A stretch of 64,000 nucleotides of DNA, taken from Arenicola marina (lineage: Eukaryota; Annelida; Polychaeta; Arenicolidae). A program made the position numbers and the translations under genes. Of the stretch, positions 13,101-28,100 are shown one piece after another. The number at the start of each line of letters is the position of its first letter. Position 1 is the first letter of the stretch. The DNA lies in NCBI GenBank assembly GCA_964019135.1, contig OZ025260.1, positions 12,704,254-12,768,253 on the forward strand, in the 5' to 3' direction. The notes under the pieces were generated by a model. It worked only from the letters and a program-made list of their open reading frames with translations, was not told the DNA's origin and made no database searches.

Positions 13101-16100
13101 TGGACAACGCAGGAAGTGTTGCAACGCCTGCAGACGCCAGCCGGACGCATGAAGGTCGCGAGAAGGTCAAATATCACACGATTCAAAAAGGGATAGGATA
13201 CATTTGAATTATGGCGTTGAAGCAGGTCATGCATAACCAGCGGACTTGAAGCAGTTGTTTCTGTGGGGCCTGCATTTGTTAGGTACGTATCCGAAGGACA
13301 TTCTGTCGACATTGAACCATGTGACCCTGGGAAAACAAATCCGGCGCAAATTAATGACTGAAAATAGAAGCAAATATTACAAATCCTGTATAAATTTCTC
13401 AATTGGGGAAAAAGTTCGCTTGGAACTTGGCTGCAACCGTCCTGAAAATCTTCAGCCTATAATAAATGATTTATTTGTGATTTCCGTTGAGCAGTCACTG
13501 CTGCGTTCTCAGGATCGGAATACTGAGTGACAAAAAAAGTCGTTATATAGTAGGAACGAGAGGGAGAACGTGGGGGCGGGGGGAGGGGTGGCACGGTGTG
13601 TGTAGGCGAGAGAGGACCTGGGGTGGGGGTAGGGGGTAGGGGCAGGGGGTGTGCTCACCTTGGGGTCGCCGTCGCTCTCGCCCATCAGGTGGTCAATGAG
13701 CATGCGCGTGAGGCTGTCGTCGCGTGCCTGGGCCACTGTCTCGATGGCCAAGGGCAGCGCCTCCCCCTCCTCCCGCCGGGAGCAGCGCACGAAGTGCTTC
13801 AGGGCCTGTCCGTGTGGAGGGGTGGAGGGGGTAGGGGAGCACCGCAAGGGCGATAGGTATGGTGGGTGGGGTTGGTACAGTAAAGGAACAGTATAGGTTG
13901 ATAAAGCCGTAAAGGTCTATGTGAGGATATGTGCGTGGGTATATATATAGGGTGACCATGGTTGATTGCCATGGAAGGTTAGTGCGCAGACGGCGGAGTC
14001 ACTTATTGGGTTAGATGACGGGGTAACGGCGGAGTCACTTATTGGGGTAGATGACGGGGTGGCGGCGGAGTCACTTATTGGGTTAGATGACGGGGTGACG
14101 GCGGAGTCACTTATTGGGGTAGATGACGGGGTGGCGGCCGAGACGAGGCGGGGTTCGAAGGGCAATTATAGTATATAGTCTCATTCAAAAACTCAGTTAT
14201 AGTCGACAGTAGAATGTTAATAACTTAATCCGAAACAGACGAACGAAAACACTTTAACCTATGAAGGTCTTGTCGCGTCGACGGCGTGGATATTCAAGAG
14301 TAGGGTGGAGTCAAGTCCCCGGGGTCGCCTCAAGTCCCCGGGGGTAACCTCAAGTCCCCGGGGTCGCCTCAAGTCCCCGGGGGTAACCTCAAGTCCCCGG
14401 GGGTAACCTCAAGTCCCCGGGGGTAACCTCAAGTCCCCGGGGGTAACCCCAAGTGCCCGGGGTAACCCCGATACCCATTTCGACACTTTTTACTTCACTC
14501 TGCCGGCAGAGGGAGCTCGTTCCTCACATCACCTCTGCCCCACGTCACCGCCCACCCCACGGTTGACCCCAACGGTCCTGGGGTCACGAATTGTTTCAGG
14601 TTTTTTTGTAGATTGAATATTGCATTTCTGATGCAATTTTTTTAAAAATTAGACATTCCGTTGTCGAATGATCACAACGGAAGAGTTAAGCGAGAAAATA
14701 TTTCAACATAACACGGGGCCAAAGTTAAAAACGCTTCACGCCTTTGATCTCGACCGCACCTCGACCGGGAAAGCAACATGGCTTCAAATTAATCAAACTC
14801 AAATGCATTCGTCAGGTATGGTACCAGTGGCACAGTAAATGCTAAACAGTTATGTATTTGATGCCAAAGTGCGAATTTATCTTCGATTAGATTAATTTCA
14901 ATTTTCGCGTATGAAGGATAATTCTGATGGTTAAATTTGACGTGGGGCAGAGGGACTATGGCGCAAGCGTAACGCCCTCTGCCTGGAGATCGTTTTTACT
15001 TATGAATGCCGTATCGCTTCAATGAATAGAGGCGGGTTAAGGTAGAGCGAAGGTTAACACTTGTACTCGTTTCGAAGAAGGAAATCTAATCTTTATCCTG
15101 CACGAGCACAACTATTTTACACAGTGGGGTGCGAACCCCCAACCTCCGGCACGATGGCTGGCCTGGCAGAGTGAACCCCTGACCTCCGGCACGATGGCTG
15201 GCCTGGCAGAGCCTACTCGACAAAGCCAAACGCGCTAACCATCAGACCATTGGGGTGGCTCACAGAGAGGCGCGAACCCCTGACCTCCGGCACGATGGCT
15301 GGCCTGGCAGAGTGAACACCTGACCTCCGGCACGATGGCTGGCCATGCAGAGTGAACCCCCGAACTCCGGCACGATGGCTGGCCTGGCAGAGCCTACTCG
15401 ACAGAGCCGAGCGCGCTAACCACAAGACCATTGGGGCGGCCCACAGGGGGCGCGAACCCCTGACCTCCGGCACGATGGCTGGCCTGGCAGAGTGAAGCCC
15501 CGAACTCCGGCACGACGGCTGGCCTGGCAGAGCCTATTCGACAGAGCTGAGCGCGCTAACCACAAGACCATTGGGGCGGCTCACATGGGGCGCGAACCCC
15601 TGACCTCCGGCACGATGGCTGGCCTGGCAGAGTGAACCCCTGACCTCCGGCACGATGGCTGGCCATGCAGAGTGAACCCCCGAACGCCGGCACGATGGCT
15701 GGCCTGGCAGAGCCTACTCGACAGGGCCGAGCGCGCTAACCACAAGACCATTGGGGCGGCCCACCCGGGGCGCGAACCCCTGACCTCTGGCACGATGGCT
15801 GGCCTGGCAGTGAACCCCCCACCTCCGGCACGATGGCTGGCCCGGCAGAGCCCACTCGACAGAGCAGAGCGCGCTAACCACCCGACCATTGGGTGTCCCT
15901 CTACAGTGATCTGCGCTGGCACAACGTGTTACAACGCATCCAAACACAGCCATTTAAAGTATCAATGCCTCTACTGATATCACTGTACGAATAAATGCAA
16001 CAAATACTAAACATTAAAACTGATCCACGATTTATCATTAAAATATACAATTAGTGTATGTCTTTTACCAACACGTCATTTAGGTCTTACTTTACATGTA

Positions 16101-19100
16101 CCTACAGAACATGTCATTTATATCTTACTTGACATGTACTTACAGAACACGTCATTTATGCCTTACTTTACATGTACTTACAGAACACGTCATTTATGTC
16201 TTACTTTACATGTACTTACAGAACACGTCATTTATGCCTTACTTTACATGTACTTACAGAACACGTCATATATGTCTTACTTTATATGTACTTACAGAAC
16301 ACGTCATTTATGTCTTACTTTACATGTACTTACAGAACACGTCATTTATGTCTTACTTTACATGTACTTACAGAACACGTCATTTATGCCTTACTTTACA
16401 TGTACTTACAGAACACGTCATTTATGTCTTACTTTACATGTACTTACAGAACACGTCATTTATGTCTTACTTTACATGTACTTACAGAACACGTCATTTA
16501 TGTCTTACTTTACATGTACTTACAGAACACGTCATTTATGTCTTACTTTACATGTACTTACAGAACACGTATTGTCAGTCAACTAAACTGATCAATAGTA
16601 AAAATGTGGTAAATTTTAAAGTTAAATTCAATAACATACCGCGGTGGATGACAAATTAAGATTATATGTCTACATGAGATGATCAAATAACTAAGTTTGG
16701 CTATGAAATCCTGCTACTAAGACAAAAAATCTTACCCGTGTGTACTGATTGCACAGGAGGAAAAACTTCCCAGACAGGAAGTGGTTCTTTTCATTCTCAA
16801 AGTAGAGGGCGATGCTTTGATAGTCTTCTGGAGTCGCATCGGGACCTGAAGATACAACCGGATTACAGTGTTAGGATCAATATATAATTCCTCCTGACTT
16901 GTCGGTAGGTTTAACGAAGACAAATCAACCTAGGAGGCTAATATTGCATTATGGATCAAACGCAAACCAGACAACGTCTAGTGCGTTGGCCACTCCTCCA
17001 TTTCAGTGAGTCCTGTGTGTGTGTGTCGGGGAGGCGCGGGGGTGGGTGGTGGTGGTACCTATGGTGTCGGCATAGGTCTCCATGTGACCGTGGGCCTGAG
17101 CCAGCTGGTCAGTATATGTATTGGGGGGGGGGGGGTACCTATGGTGTCGGCATAGGTCTCCATGTGACCGTGGGCCTGAGCCAGCTGGTTAGTATATGTA
17201 TTGGGGGGGGGGGGGTACCTATGGTGTCGGCATAGGTCTCCATGTGACCGTGGGCCTGAGCCAGCTGGTCAGTATATGTATTGGGGGGGGGGGGTACCTA
17301 TGATGTCGGCATAGGTCTCCATGTGACCGTGGGCCTGAGCCAGCTGGTCAGTATATGTATTGGGGCGGGGGGGTACCTATGATGTCGGCATAGGTCTCCA
17401 TGTGACCGTGGGCCTGAGCCAGCTGGTCAGTATATGGATTGGGGTGGGTAGGGGGGGTACCTATGATGTCGGCATAGGTCTCCATGTGACCGTGGGCCTG
17501 TGCCAGCTGGTCAGTATATGTATTGGGGGGGGGGGGGGTACCTATGATGTCGGCATAGGTCTCCATGTGACCGTGGGCCTGAGCCAGCTGGTCAGTATAT
17601 GTATTGGGGCGGGGGGGTACCTATGATGTCGGCATAGGTCTCCATGTGGCCGTGGGCCTGAGCCAGCTGGTCAGTATATGTATTGGGGGGGGGGGGGTAC
17701 CTATAATGTCGGCATAGGTCTCCATGTGACCGTGGGCCTGAGCCGGCTGGTCAGTATATGTATTGCGGGGGGGGGGGGGGTACCTATAATGTCGGCATAG
17801 GTCTCCATGTGACCGTGGGCCTGAGCCGGCTGGTCAGTATATGTATTGGGGGGGGGGGGGGGGTACCTATGATGTCGGCATAGGTCTCCATGTGACCGTG
17901 GGCCCGAGCCGGCTGGTCAGTATATGTATTGGGGGGGGGGGGGGTACCTATAATGTCGGCATAGGTCTCCATGTGACCGTGGGCCTGAGCCGGCTGGTCA
18001 GTATATGTATTGGGGGGGGGGGGGGGGTACCTATTATGTCGGCATAGGTCTCCATGTGACCGTGGGCCTGAGCCGGCTGGTCAGTATATGTATTGGGGGG
18101 GGGGGGGTACCTATGATGTCGGCATAGGTCTCCATGTGACCGTGGGCCTGAGCCAGCTGGTCAGTATATGTATTGAGGGGGGGGGGTACCTATAATGTCG
18201 GCATAGGTCTCCATGTGACCGTGGGCCTGAGCCAGCTGGTCAGTATATGTATTGGGGGGGGGGGGGGTACCTATGATGTCGGCATAGGTCTCCATGTGAC
18301 CGTGGGCCTCAGCCAGCTGGTCAGTATATGTATTGGGGGGGGGGGGGTACCTATGATGTCGGCATAGGTCTCCATGTGACCGTGGGCCTGAGCCGGCTGG
18401 TCAGTATATTTATTGAGGGGGGGGGGGGTACCTATAATGTCGGCATAGGTCTCCATGTGACCGTGGGCCTGAGCCGGCTGGTCAGTATATGTATTGGGGG
18501 GGGGGGGTACCTATGATGTCGGCATAGGTCTCCATGTGACCGTGGGCCTGAGCCAGCTGGAAGGCCTCGTCGTTACAGCGGGACAGAACCAGGAACTGAA
18601 TGGCGGAGGCGAAATCGTTCAGCTTCTGGAAGAACCTACAAACAACAGTAATACATGAACATTACAAAAAAAAAAGGTGGTTTGTTGGAAACAAGATTAG
18701 CATAGATCATCGTATGAATAGGGTAAAAGCAGCTTTCGAAAGCAAACAGCGGTTCGAAACTTATGGTTAACCAGACGAGAATACCATACGGGAACTTTCA
18801 ATATTGCATTGATGTAAACATTGATGTAAACAATAAGTCTTCTTGTTGTCGATCATCTTTTATTGCTGTTGTGAATATATCAACTGGACTTAGGTTATGA
18901 TATATCTATGTACCGCACTTTTATTTGGAAAAAAAAAAAAAAAAAAAAAAAAATACGGGAACTTTTAATTTATATAAAGTTTTTTGTGGCACTATTTTCA
19001 TAAAATATATCCCTGAAATTGTTGGCACTGTACCGTATTCTTTTAGGCGACAGCACATCACTATGATGACAGTCATATGGCACAGATCAGCCATAAGCGG

Positions 19101-22100
19101 GAATACATCATTACAAGGAAACAAGCCGCCGAGCCATCGTAGTGACCAGACGGACCGAGGCCAAAGCTACATACTTGGCCACCATTTTGGCGCCGTCTGT
19201 AGACTGTGTCTCCCGAACGATCCGAACAGCTTCCTCGGGATTCTGCAGGTGATCCAGGTTGATTCTGCAGATATAAAGGTCACGCTGACGATTATTACAA
19301 CATCCCGATTAAGATGGCTTCATTAGTCATCGTAACATTTCACATTCATATTGATGCCATTAATTCAATGGCATATTGATGTATGGCATATTGATGTATG
19401 GCATATTGATGTATGGCATATTGATGTACGGTATATTGATGTATGGCATATTGATGTATGGCATATTGATGTATGGCATATTGATGTACGGTATATTGAT
19501 GTACGTAATATTGATGTATGGCATATTGATGTACGGTATATTGATGTATGGCATATTGATGCATGGCATATTGATGTATGGCATATTGATGTATGGCATA
19601 TTGATGCATGGCATATTGATGTATGGGATATTGATGTATGGCATATTGATGTATGGCATATTGATGCATGGCATATTGATGTATGGCATATTGATGTACG
19701 GTATATTGATGTACGGTATATTGATGTACGGTATATTGATGTATGGCATATTGATGTACGGTATATTGATGTATGGCATATTGATGCATGGCATATTGAT
19801 GTATGGCATATTGATGCATGGCATATTGATGTATGGCATATTGATGTATGGCATATTGATGTATGGCATATTGATGTATGGCATATTGATGTATGGGATA
19901 TTGATGTATGGCATATTGATGCATGGCATATTGATGTATGGGATATTGATGTATGGCATATTGATGCATGGCATATTGATGTGTGGCATATTGATGTATG
20001 GCATATTGATGCATGGCATATTGATGTATGGGATATTGATGTATGGCATATTGATGTATGGCATATTAATGTATGGGATATTGATGTATGGCATATTGAT
20101 GTATGGCATATTGATGTATGGGATATTGATGTATGGCATATTGATGTATGGCATATTGATGTATGGCATATTGATGTGTGGCATATTGATGTATGGCATA
20201 TTGATGCATGGCATATTGATGTATGGGATATTGATGTATGGCATATTGATGCATGGCATATTGATGTACGGTATATTGATGTATGGCATATTGATGCATG
20301 GCATATTGATGTATGGGATATTGATGCATGGCATATTGATGTGTGGCATATTGATGTATGGCATATTGATGTATGGCATATTGATGTATGGGATATTGAT
20401 GTATGGCATATTGATGTATGGCATATTGATGTATGGCATATTGATGTATGGGATATTGATGTATGGGATATTGATGCATGGCATATTGATGTGTGGCATA
20501 TTGATGTATGGCATATTGATGTATGGCATATTGATGTATGGGATATTGATGTATGGGATATTGATGCATGGCATATTGATGTGTGGCATATTGATGTATG
20601 GCATATTGATGCATGGCATATTGATGTATGGCATATTGATGTATGGCATATTGATGTATGGCATATTGATGTATGGGATATTGATGCATGGCATATTGAT
20701 GTGTGGCATATTGATGTATGGCATATTGATGCATGGCATATTGATGTATGGGATATTGATGTATGGCATATTGATGTATGGCATATTGATGTATGGCATA
20801 TTGATGTATGGCATATTGATGTATGGGATATTGATGCATGGCATATTGATGTGTGGCATATTGATGTATGGCATATTGATGCATGGCATATTGATGTATG
20901 GCATATTGATGTATGGCATATTGATGTATGGCATATTGATGTATGGGATATTGATGTATGGGATATTGATGCATGGCATATTGATGTGTGGCATATTGAT
21001 GTATGGGATATTGATGCATGGCATATTGATGTGTGGCATATTGATGTATGGCATATTGATGTATGGCATATTGATGTATGGGATATTGATGTATGGGATA
21101 TTGATGCATGGCATATTGATGTGTGGCATATTGATGTATGGCATATTGATGTATGGCATATTGATGTATGGCATATTGATGTATGGCATATTGATGTATG
21201 GGATATTGATGCATGGCATATTGATGTGTGGCATATTGATGTATGGCATATTGATGCATGGCATATTGATGTATGGGATATTGATGCATGGCATATTGAT
21301 GTGTGGCATATTGATGTATGGCATATTGATGTATGGCATATTGATGTACGGCATATTGATGTGTGGCATATTGATGTATGGCATATTGATGCATGGCATA
21401 TTGATGTATGGGATATTGATGTATGGCATATTGATGTATGGCATATTGATGTATGGCATATTGATGTATGGCATATTGATGTATGGGATATTGATGTATG
21501 GCATATTGATGTATGGGATATTGATGTATGGCATATTAATGATTGCCATTTTGATGTATGGCATATTAACTGTATTGAGTTAATTAAATTGAATTACATT
21601 AGGAATGAAAAAAAAATACGATACCATGAATATATTAAAAGAAATATGGATAATGTCATGGTTGTTTCCGACATTGAAGAACCGCTTAAATATGGCAATA
21701 TGAGCGAGATAAAAAGACGAGCAGGACCCCGAGGCGGCGCCGCTTGACATGAGCAAGTACAGGACCCCGAGGCGGCGCCGCTTGACCAGTTGTACAACCG
21801 CTTTACGGGTTACTGATTCCTGTAGAAACCACAGTCTTTACAAGTGATGACGACATGAGCAAGTACAGGACCCCGAGGCGGCGCCGCTTGACCAGTTGTA
21901 CAACCGCTTTACGGGTTACCGATTCTGTAGATTCTTTGCAACGCGGCGTTCAGATGACTACCAACCTGATGACGTTGTCCCAGTCCTTGGCGCTGGCGTA
22001 CGCCATAGCCGCGTCCTTGAAACGTCCTTCAGCCTCCTTGGCACGTGCGTACTGACCATGGATCTTCAGAGAGGTCACCTTGGGAAGCAACTCGCCAACC

Positions 22101-25100
22101 TTCGTCCTATAACAGATAGGACACGGATATGTTGTGACAAGGCAATACAGAAACTGTCCGCCCCAAAAGGTGAGCTACGTCCATCACTTCAAGGAACGAC
22201 CAGCGATGTTATCACTTCAGTGATACAGTCTACGGTGTAGTAGTTACAATTTACAATGATACACATGGACTGATCTATTTATAATTACTAGAGGCATTAA
22301 TATAGTATTTTTTACTCTTGTCAAACAGTAAATAAATATAGTTTACACACAAAGACACCATTTATTTAAATGTTATAGTGAGATGTAACGAAACACGGCG
22401 CAGGTAGATTATTATATGACAGACCCTTCCCGCCATACGGCCTCATGGATGGTTGGTTGGTTGGTTATTCACGACGCTTTAACCACTTTTGGTCATATCG
22501 CGTCAATGGGAGAAGGAACGGAGAGTGGAGCCATGTCCCCGGGGGTAACCCCCTACTCTGTTCGAAGAAAGACATGGGATCTTTATCCTGCGACCACACA
22601 GAAATGGCCACAGCGGGGCTCGAACCATCGATCCACGTGCCGTTATGCTCTCAGGTGACCAGAGCACTCAATGCGAGCGCTCTAGCCAACTGAGCTACCG
22701 CGCCGGCCCCCGGCCTCATGGAAGACCATTAACTAAATCGGCGGACAATAGACAGCGCCACGTACCAGTTCTTGGACCTGATATAGACCGCTGCCGCCTT
22801 GTCGTAGTATCCACCTTTCTCATACAACATGGCGGCCTCGGCCCATTGCTGAAACACCCAAAAAACAAATCAAATTGTTGACCAACCGCCATTAAACATT
22901 ATTGGAATTTTTCGTTAATGTTGTTTACTTTTTTAGGTACTTACATTAGTTGAACCGATATTTCTTATAGTACCAGGTTCTAGAACCTTGATATACATGT
23001 CCCTCAAAAGACTACGTAAATAGCATGCAGCGCTGTCTTTAGCATATTCGGTTCTGACAGGTTTTTATGTAACAGTATATATACAACAAAAACGTGCCTC
23101 ACGATGGAGAATTCCATATTATCTTCAGAAAGAGTCTGTATATATACTGGCACGATACACTGAGGTTTTTTTTAAATGTCAAAACACACAATGCAATACC
23201 CATCTTTGTAAATTTGTTAGTCAGCATATCCATGCGTACGGAAGCGTATACAGGACCTGGTGACAAAAAGACAATTCGTACTTACACTTCATGCTTTTCT
23301 TCACCATGTCCTATATACACTTCGATACATGCGGCTTAAGTTTACGCATTATAACTTCGTGATAAGCCGGATATACCCAACGCAGATCTAGTGTGAAATA
23401 GTTCCGACAGTAAGTACTCTGTTCAAAGTAGCGAGGCCTTTCTCACCTTCATTGACTCCAATATGGCGGCGCAGTCCTTTTTCAGCGCCTTGCTCGGCAT
23501 CTTCACGGCCATAGCAACGCCCCTGACAACATACCAGGGCCCGACTCATATGTTAAAGGGAAAGATCTCTTTATATATTATGTTGTCAATATATATTCTT
23601 TAAACCGCCAGACCTGGACTACCGTAGCGAGTTCATGCGGTGTGCATGTGCAGCAACTATTTATAGAAACACAGTGGCGGTTCTTGGGTACAAGGGTATA
23701 CTGTAACATAGGACAATGAACTCCGAAATGAATAAGTTAAAGCTATGCTTTGGTTTATGATGGGTTGGTTAGAGAAGGACTGTCACGTCAGTGGGCAGAG
23801 TCAGAAAGGGTAGACATGCATAATGTATTGGTTCGAGTCTTGGTTTAGGCGAGGAAAGGACAGGAGATGTGTGCTGAGGCAAACCCGTCTCATGCGAGGA
23901 GCAATGTCATTGCAGTTTCTCGCACGACCCGTACTCAAAACTTCACCCGGAGAGATAACAAATGGATACTTTTTCGAAAGTACCCAGTCCGAGAGTACGA
24001 GACCTGGTGTCACAATGGGCCGCAGCCAAGTGAGTGCGAGAATAAAAGACATCAGGTCTCCGAGCCGACTGACCTCCTAATATCGCCCAACCGAATGGAC
24101 ATCCGGGCCACGCCGGCTGCGCACGACTCGTCGTGGTCTCGCTGAGCCTCCTCTCGCGTGATTCCCTTCTCGTAGTGGGACAGCGCGTTGCCATAGTCAC
24201 CAGTGAACTCCAGTTGCTGGGCGTACTCCTTGGAGATGTAGGGGATCTGGTCCGGTGCCAGGGCCTTGGCCAGCTGCAGGGCCGCGTCCCAGTGCAGCAG
24301 ATCCCGACGCATCTGGAGCGATCCAGACAGATGATGCAGAGATACAACGGATTGAGGCGGAGTCGTCAGCATTCACACGCTGCTAGTCTGTAGCTTACCA
24401 ACTGAGCTAAGGAGGCTCTCTTGGGTCTTATGAGTACTATTTAACATATATATATATATATCTACAGGTATAGGTCACATGGATATGGGGTGGTATGGCT
24501 GCAGCAATCAGTCGGAGATGAAACTCGATTCCTCACTCAATATGAACAAACTCTAAAATACAGTGCTTTTCAAAACTGGTGCACATCAGTCTCCTCAAGT
24601 AGTAAACTAAGTACATATTAATACCTTTAAATCAACATTGACACCTGAACTGTACATAGATGTGTTAAAAGTATAGATCGGCGCTGACAAGGTTCTGGTG
24701 TTCGGCTCACAGATATGCAATTGACTCTGGTCGATATGAAAATGTTCCTAGGGAGACGCGTCTTTGTAAATAGTGCGTGAGTCGAGGTTTACATTCCATA
24801 GAAGATGAATTTCATGTTTTTTGCCAATGCCCATTGTATGAAAAGTTAAGAAAAGCACATATAGATGTAACTTACCGATCGAATAACTCTTCACTACTTT
24901 TCGTTAAATTGATGAAATCCCACAATAAGCAAGAAATACTGAACTTATCTATTTATTTATACAAGGCAGAAACATTGCAAACAAACGTGGAAATTTAAAA
25001 CTGTATATATCCTGTTACACCGTATTAATTATGTTATAACCCTGTATGTACTATGGGCCTGATGGCCAGAGGCTAGCCCAGTGAACTTGACCCTTCTGAC

Positions 25101-28100
25101 AACAAGCTGATAGGCAGAAGGGTCAAGCAATACACATGGTTAAAAACGTAGTAATGCATAACCAAGCTCACTTCGATGAATGATTGTCGATTATGACAAC
25201 GAGCCTACCTCTCCAAATCGCCTCGACCCTCTTCTTTACACATTACTTGGACCCTAGGATGCATTCATTTTAAAGTTTGCTCTCTATTACTTGCACATGA
25301 TTGATATTTTCATCGGTTGTTAACGGCTTTCCTCTCTGACGCTTCAAATTTGACAAGGCAATAAAACAGACATCATCCGCATGGCGGCGCCGCTAGTTGC
25401 GTCAAAAACGCACGCACGACTATAGACACACAACGAGAATTAGTGGCGCCGCCATACGGAAGCTGTCGGGTGTATTGCCTGATGTCAACAAACGAGCCGC
25501 GGCAACCGCCTAGAAAAATTTGAAGCGGCACGGAGGGAAACCGTTAACGACCGACGAAAATATCATTGATGTGCAAGAAGTAGAGAGCAAACTTCAAAAT
25601 GAATGCATCCTATGGTCCAAGTAATGTCTAAAGAAGAGGGTCGAGGCGATTAGGAGAGGTAGGTTTGTCGTCATAATCGACAATCATTCATCGAAGCGAG
25701 CTGGGTGATGCAATGCTACTTCTTTGACCGTGTGTATGGCATGGCCCTTACACCCCCGTTAGGGTTGAGGTCGTGAGGGTCATGCGTCAGGGCTAGCCAG
25801 AGGCCAGGAAGAGGTTCTATCTATATATATCTACAGGTATAGGTCACTCACATCTAGGGCAGTCCGTGGGTAGCCAGAGGTCAGGAAGAGGTCCTATCTA
25901 TATATATATACAGGTATAGGTCACTCACATCTAGGGCGGCCCGTGGGTAGCCAGAGGCCAGGAAGAGGTTCTATCTATATATATCTACAGGTATAGGTCA
26001 CTCACATCTAGGGCAGCCCGTGGGTAGCCAGAGGCCAGGAAGAGGTTCTATCTATATATATCTACAGGTATAGGTCACTCACATCTAGGGCGGCCCGTGG
26101 GTAGCCAGAGGCCAGGAAGAGGTCCTATCTATATATATATACAGGTATAGGTCACTCACATCTAGGGCAGCCCGTGGGTAGCCAGAGGCCAGGAAGAGGT
26201 TCTATCTATATATATCTACAGGTATAGGTCACTCACATCTAGGGCAGCCCGTGGGTAGCCAGAGGCCAGGAAGAGGTTCTATCTATATATATCTACAGGT
26301 ATAGGTCACTCACATCTAGGGCGGCCCGTGGGTAGCCAGAGGCCAGGAAGAGGTCCTATCTATATATATATACAGGTATAGGTCACTCACATCTAGGGCA
26401 GCCCGTGGGTAGCCAGAGGCCAGGAAGAGGTTCTATCTATATATATCTACAGGTATAGGTCACTCACATCTAGGGCGGCCCGTGGGTAGCCAGAGGCCAG
26501 GAAGAGGTTCTATCTATATATATATACAGGTATAGGTCACTCACATCTAGAGCGGCCCGTGGGTAGCCAGAGGCCAGGAAGAGGTCCTATCTATATATAT
26601 CTACAGGTATAGGTCACTCACATCTAGAGCGGCCCGTGGGTAGCCAGAGGCCAGGAAGAGGTCCTATCTATATATATCTACAGGTATAGGTCACTCACAT
26701 CTAGAGCGGCCCGTGGGTAGCCAGAGGCCAGGAAGAGGTCCTATCTATATATATATACAGGTATAGGTCACTCACATCTAGGGCGGCCCGTGGGTAGCCA
26801 GAGGCCAGGAAGAGGTCCTATCTATATATATCTACAGGTATAGGTCACTCACATCTAGGGCGGCCCGTGGGTAGCCAGAGGCCAGGAAGAGGTCCTGCCC
26901 CATGTTAAAGTCCTCCAGGAACATGGCTACATATCCCGCCAACAGGTTCCGGTCCTCTATGTTCTGAAACCACGCCAAACAATCCATTGACACATAGGAC
27001 GCGGGGAGTGAGTGTCCAAGTATCAATCTTTGAACAGGTATCAGCAGTGTAATCAAATGACTAGCTTCTTGAATAGATGGCAAGTGACGGTTAAAAAATA
27101 GTTCATGTTTTAAAAATATAGCATCATTCGTAACAAAGCGACAAGACTGAACGGTTTGAACATAATGAACTGACCTTGACTCCCTGGAGTGACATCACCA
27201 TGCCAACGTCCCCAATCTGCCGGTACACGCGTATGGCTGGAAAACAGCGACAATATATTAAATATTATTCCTTATTTTGGTACCCTTTTTCTTCTTCAAA
27301 TATGACCCAGGAATTACGCCCGAACTACATCTTAAAAATAACTGTCGTTTAATCTGACAATTATAGCTCATGTCTTTCGACGAGTTATTGGCTTTAAGAT
27401 GTAACTATAGCCACATATGTGACCCCTAAAAGAAGATGTAACACCCATGGGATGAAATGTCTATGTGACCTCACCGAAGTCTATCTCTAGCTGCTGCAGC
27501 GCCGCTCTGCCCAGAGCCACCCAGCTGTCTGTGTCATTGAGCACGAGGCTACAGTACTGCCAGGCCGCCTTGAACCTATAAGAGGGATAGACGAAGTGTG
27601 TGTGGGGTGACGGGCGGGCATTGGTATTAACCTGTCAGCATCTCGACACAATCAGCGGTCTTTTCAACAGCTCGTGATTAATCTTGTATTTCTTGTATTA
27701 AAAGCTAGATGGTGAATAATTGGTGTTACAGTGAGCATCTCGACACAATCAGCGGTCTTTGCAACAGCTCGCGATTAATCTTGTATTTCTTGTATTAAAA
27801 GCTAGATGGTGAATAATTGGTGTTACAGAGGCGTGAATTATACATCACTGTTACTTCTATAGCTGACATAAAACCTTCTTTTATGATCGCCGTTTTACGA
27901 CAAAAATACTAAAGGAGCACCAACCTCTTTAAAACAATGGATTTCTCAATGCAGGATTTGAGCTGGAATTAAGACAACAAACAAGACATTATTAGCTTAT
28001 CATGCACATTGGGCGAAAAACGATTCTATTGGTAAAGCATTAGGGCGATACTCAAATAAGTACTAAGGGGTATTCTATCGATAACGCAGTATGGCGATAC

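Noticed and set aside
15130-15893. Functional tRNA gene cluster
   Set aside because: A- and B-box-like motifs are present, but no block can be folded by eye into a full tRNA with paired acceptor stem and anticodon arm. Fits a SINE-derived tandem repeat.
19346-21747. Pentapeptide-repeat proteins (WHIDV, MYGIL, INMPY, HQYAI) up to 798 codons on both strands
   Set aside because: A 15-bp minisatellite keeps several frames open on both strands. It lies in a WDR19 intron and ends as soon as the array does.
23780-23850. tRNA-like stretch with TTGGTTCGAGTC
   Set aside because: Only a weak B-box match. No convincing A box at the right distance and no paired stem.
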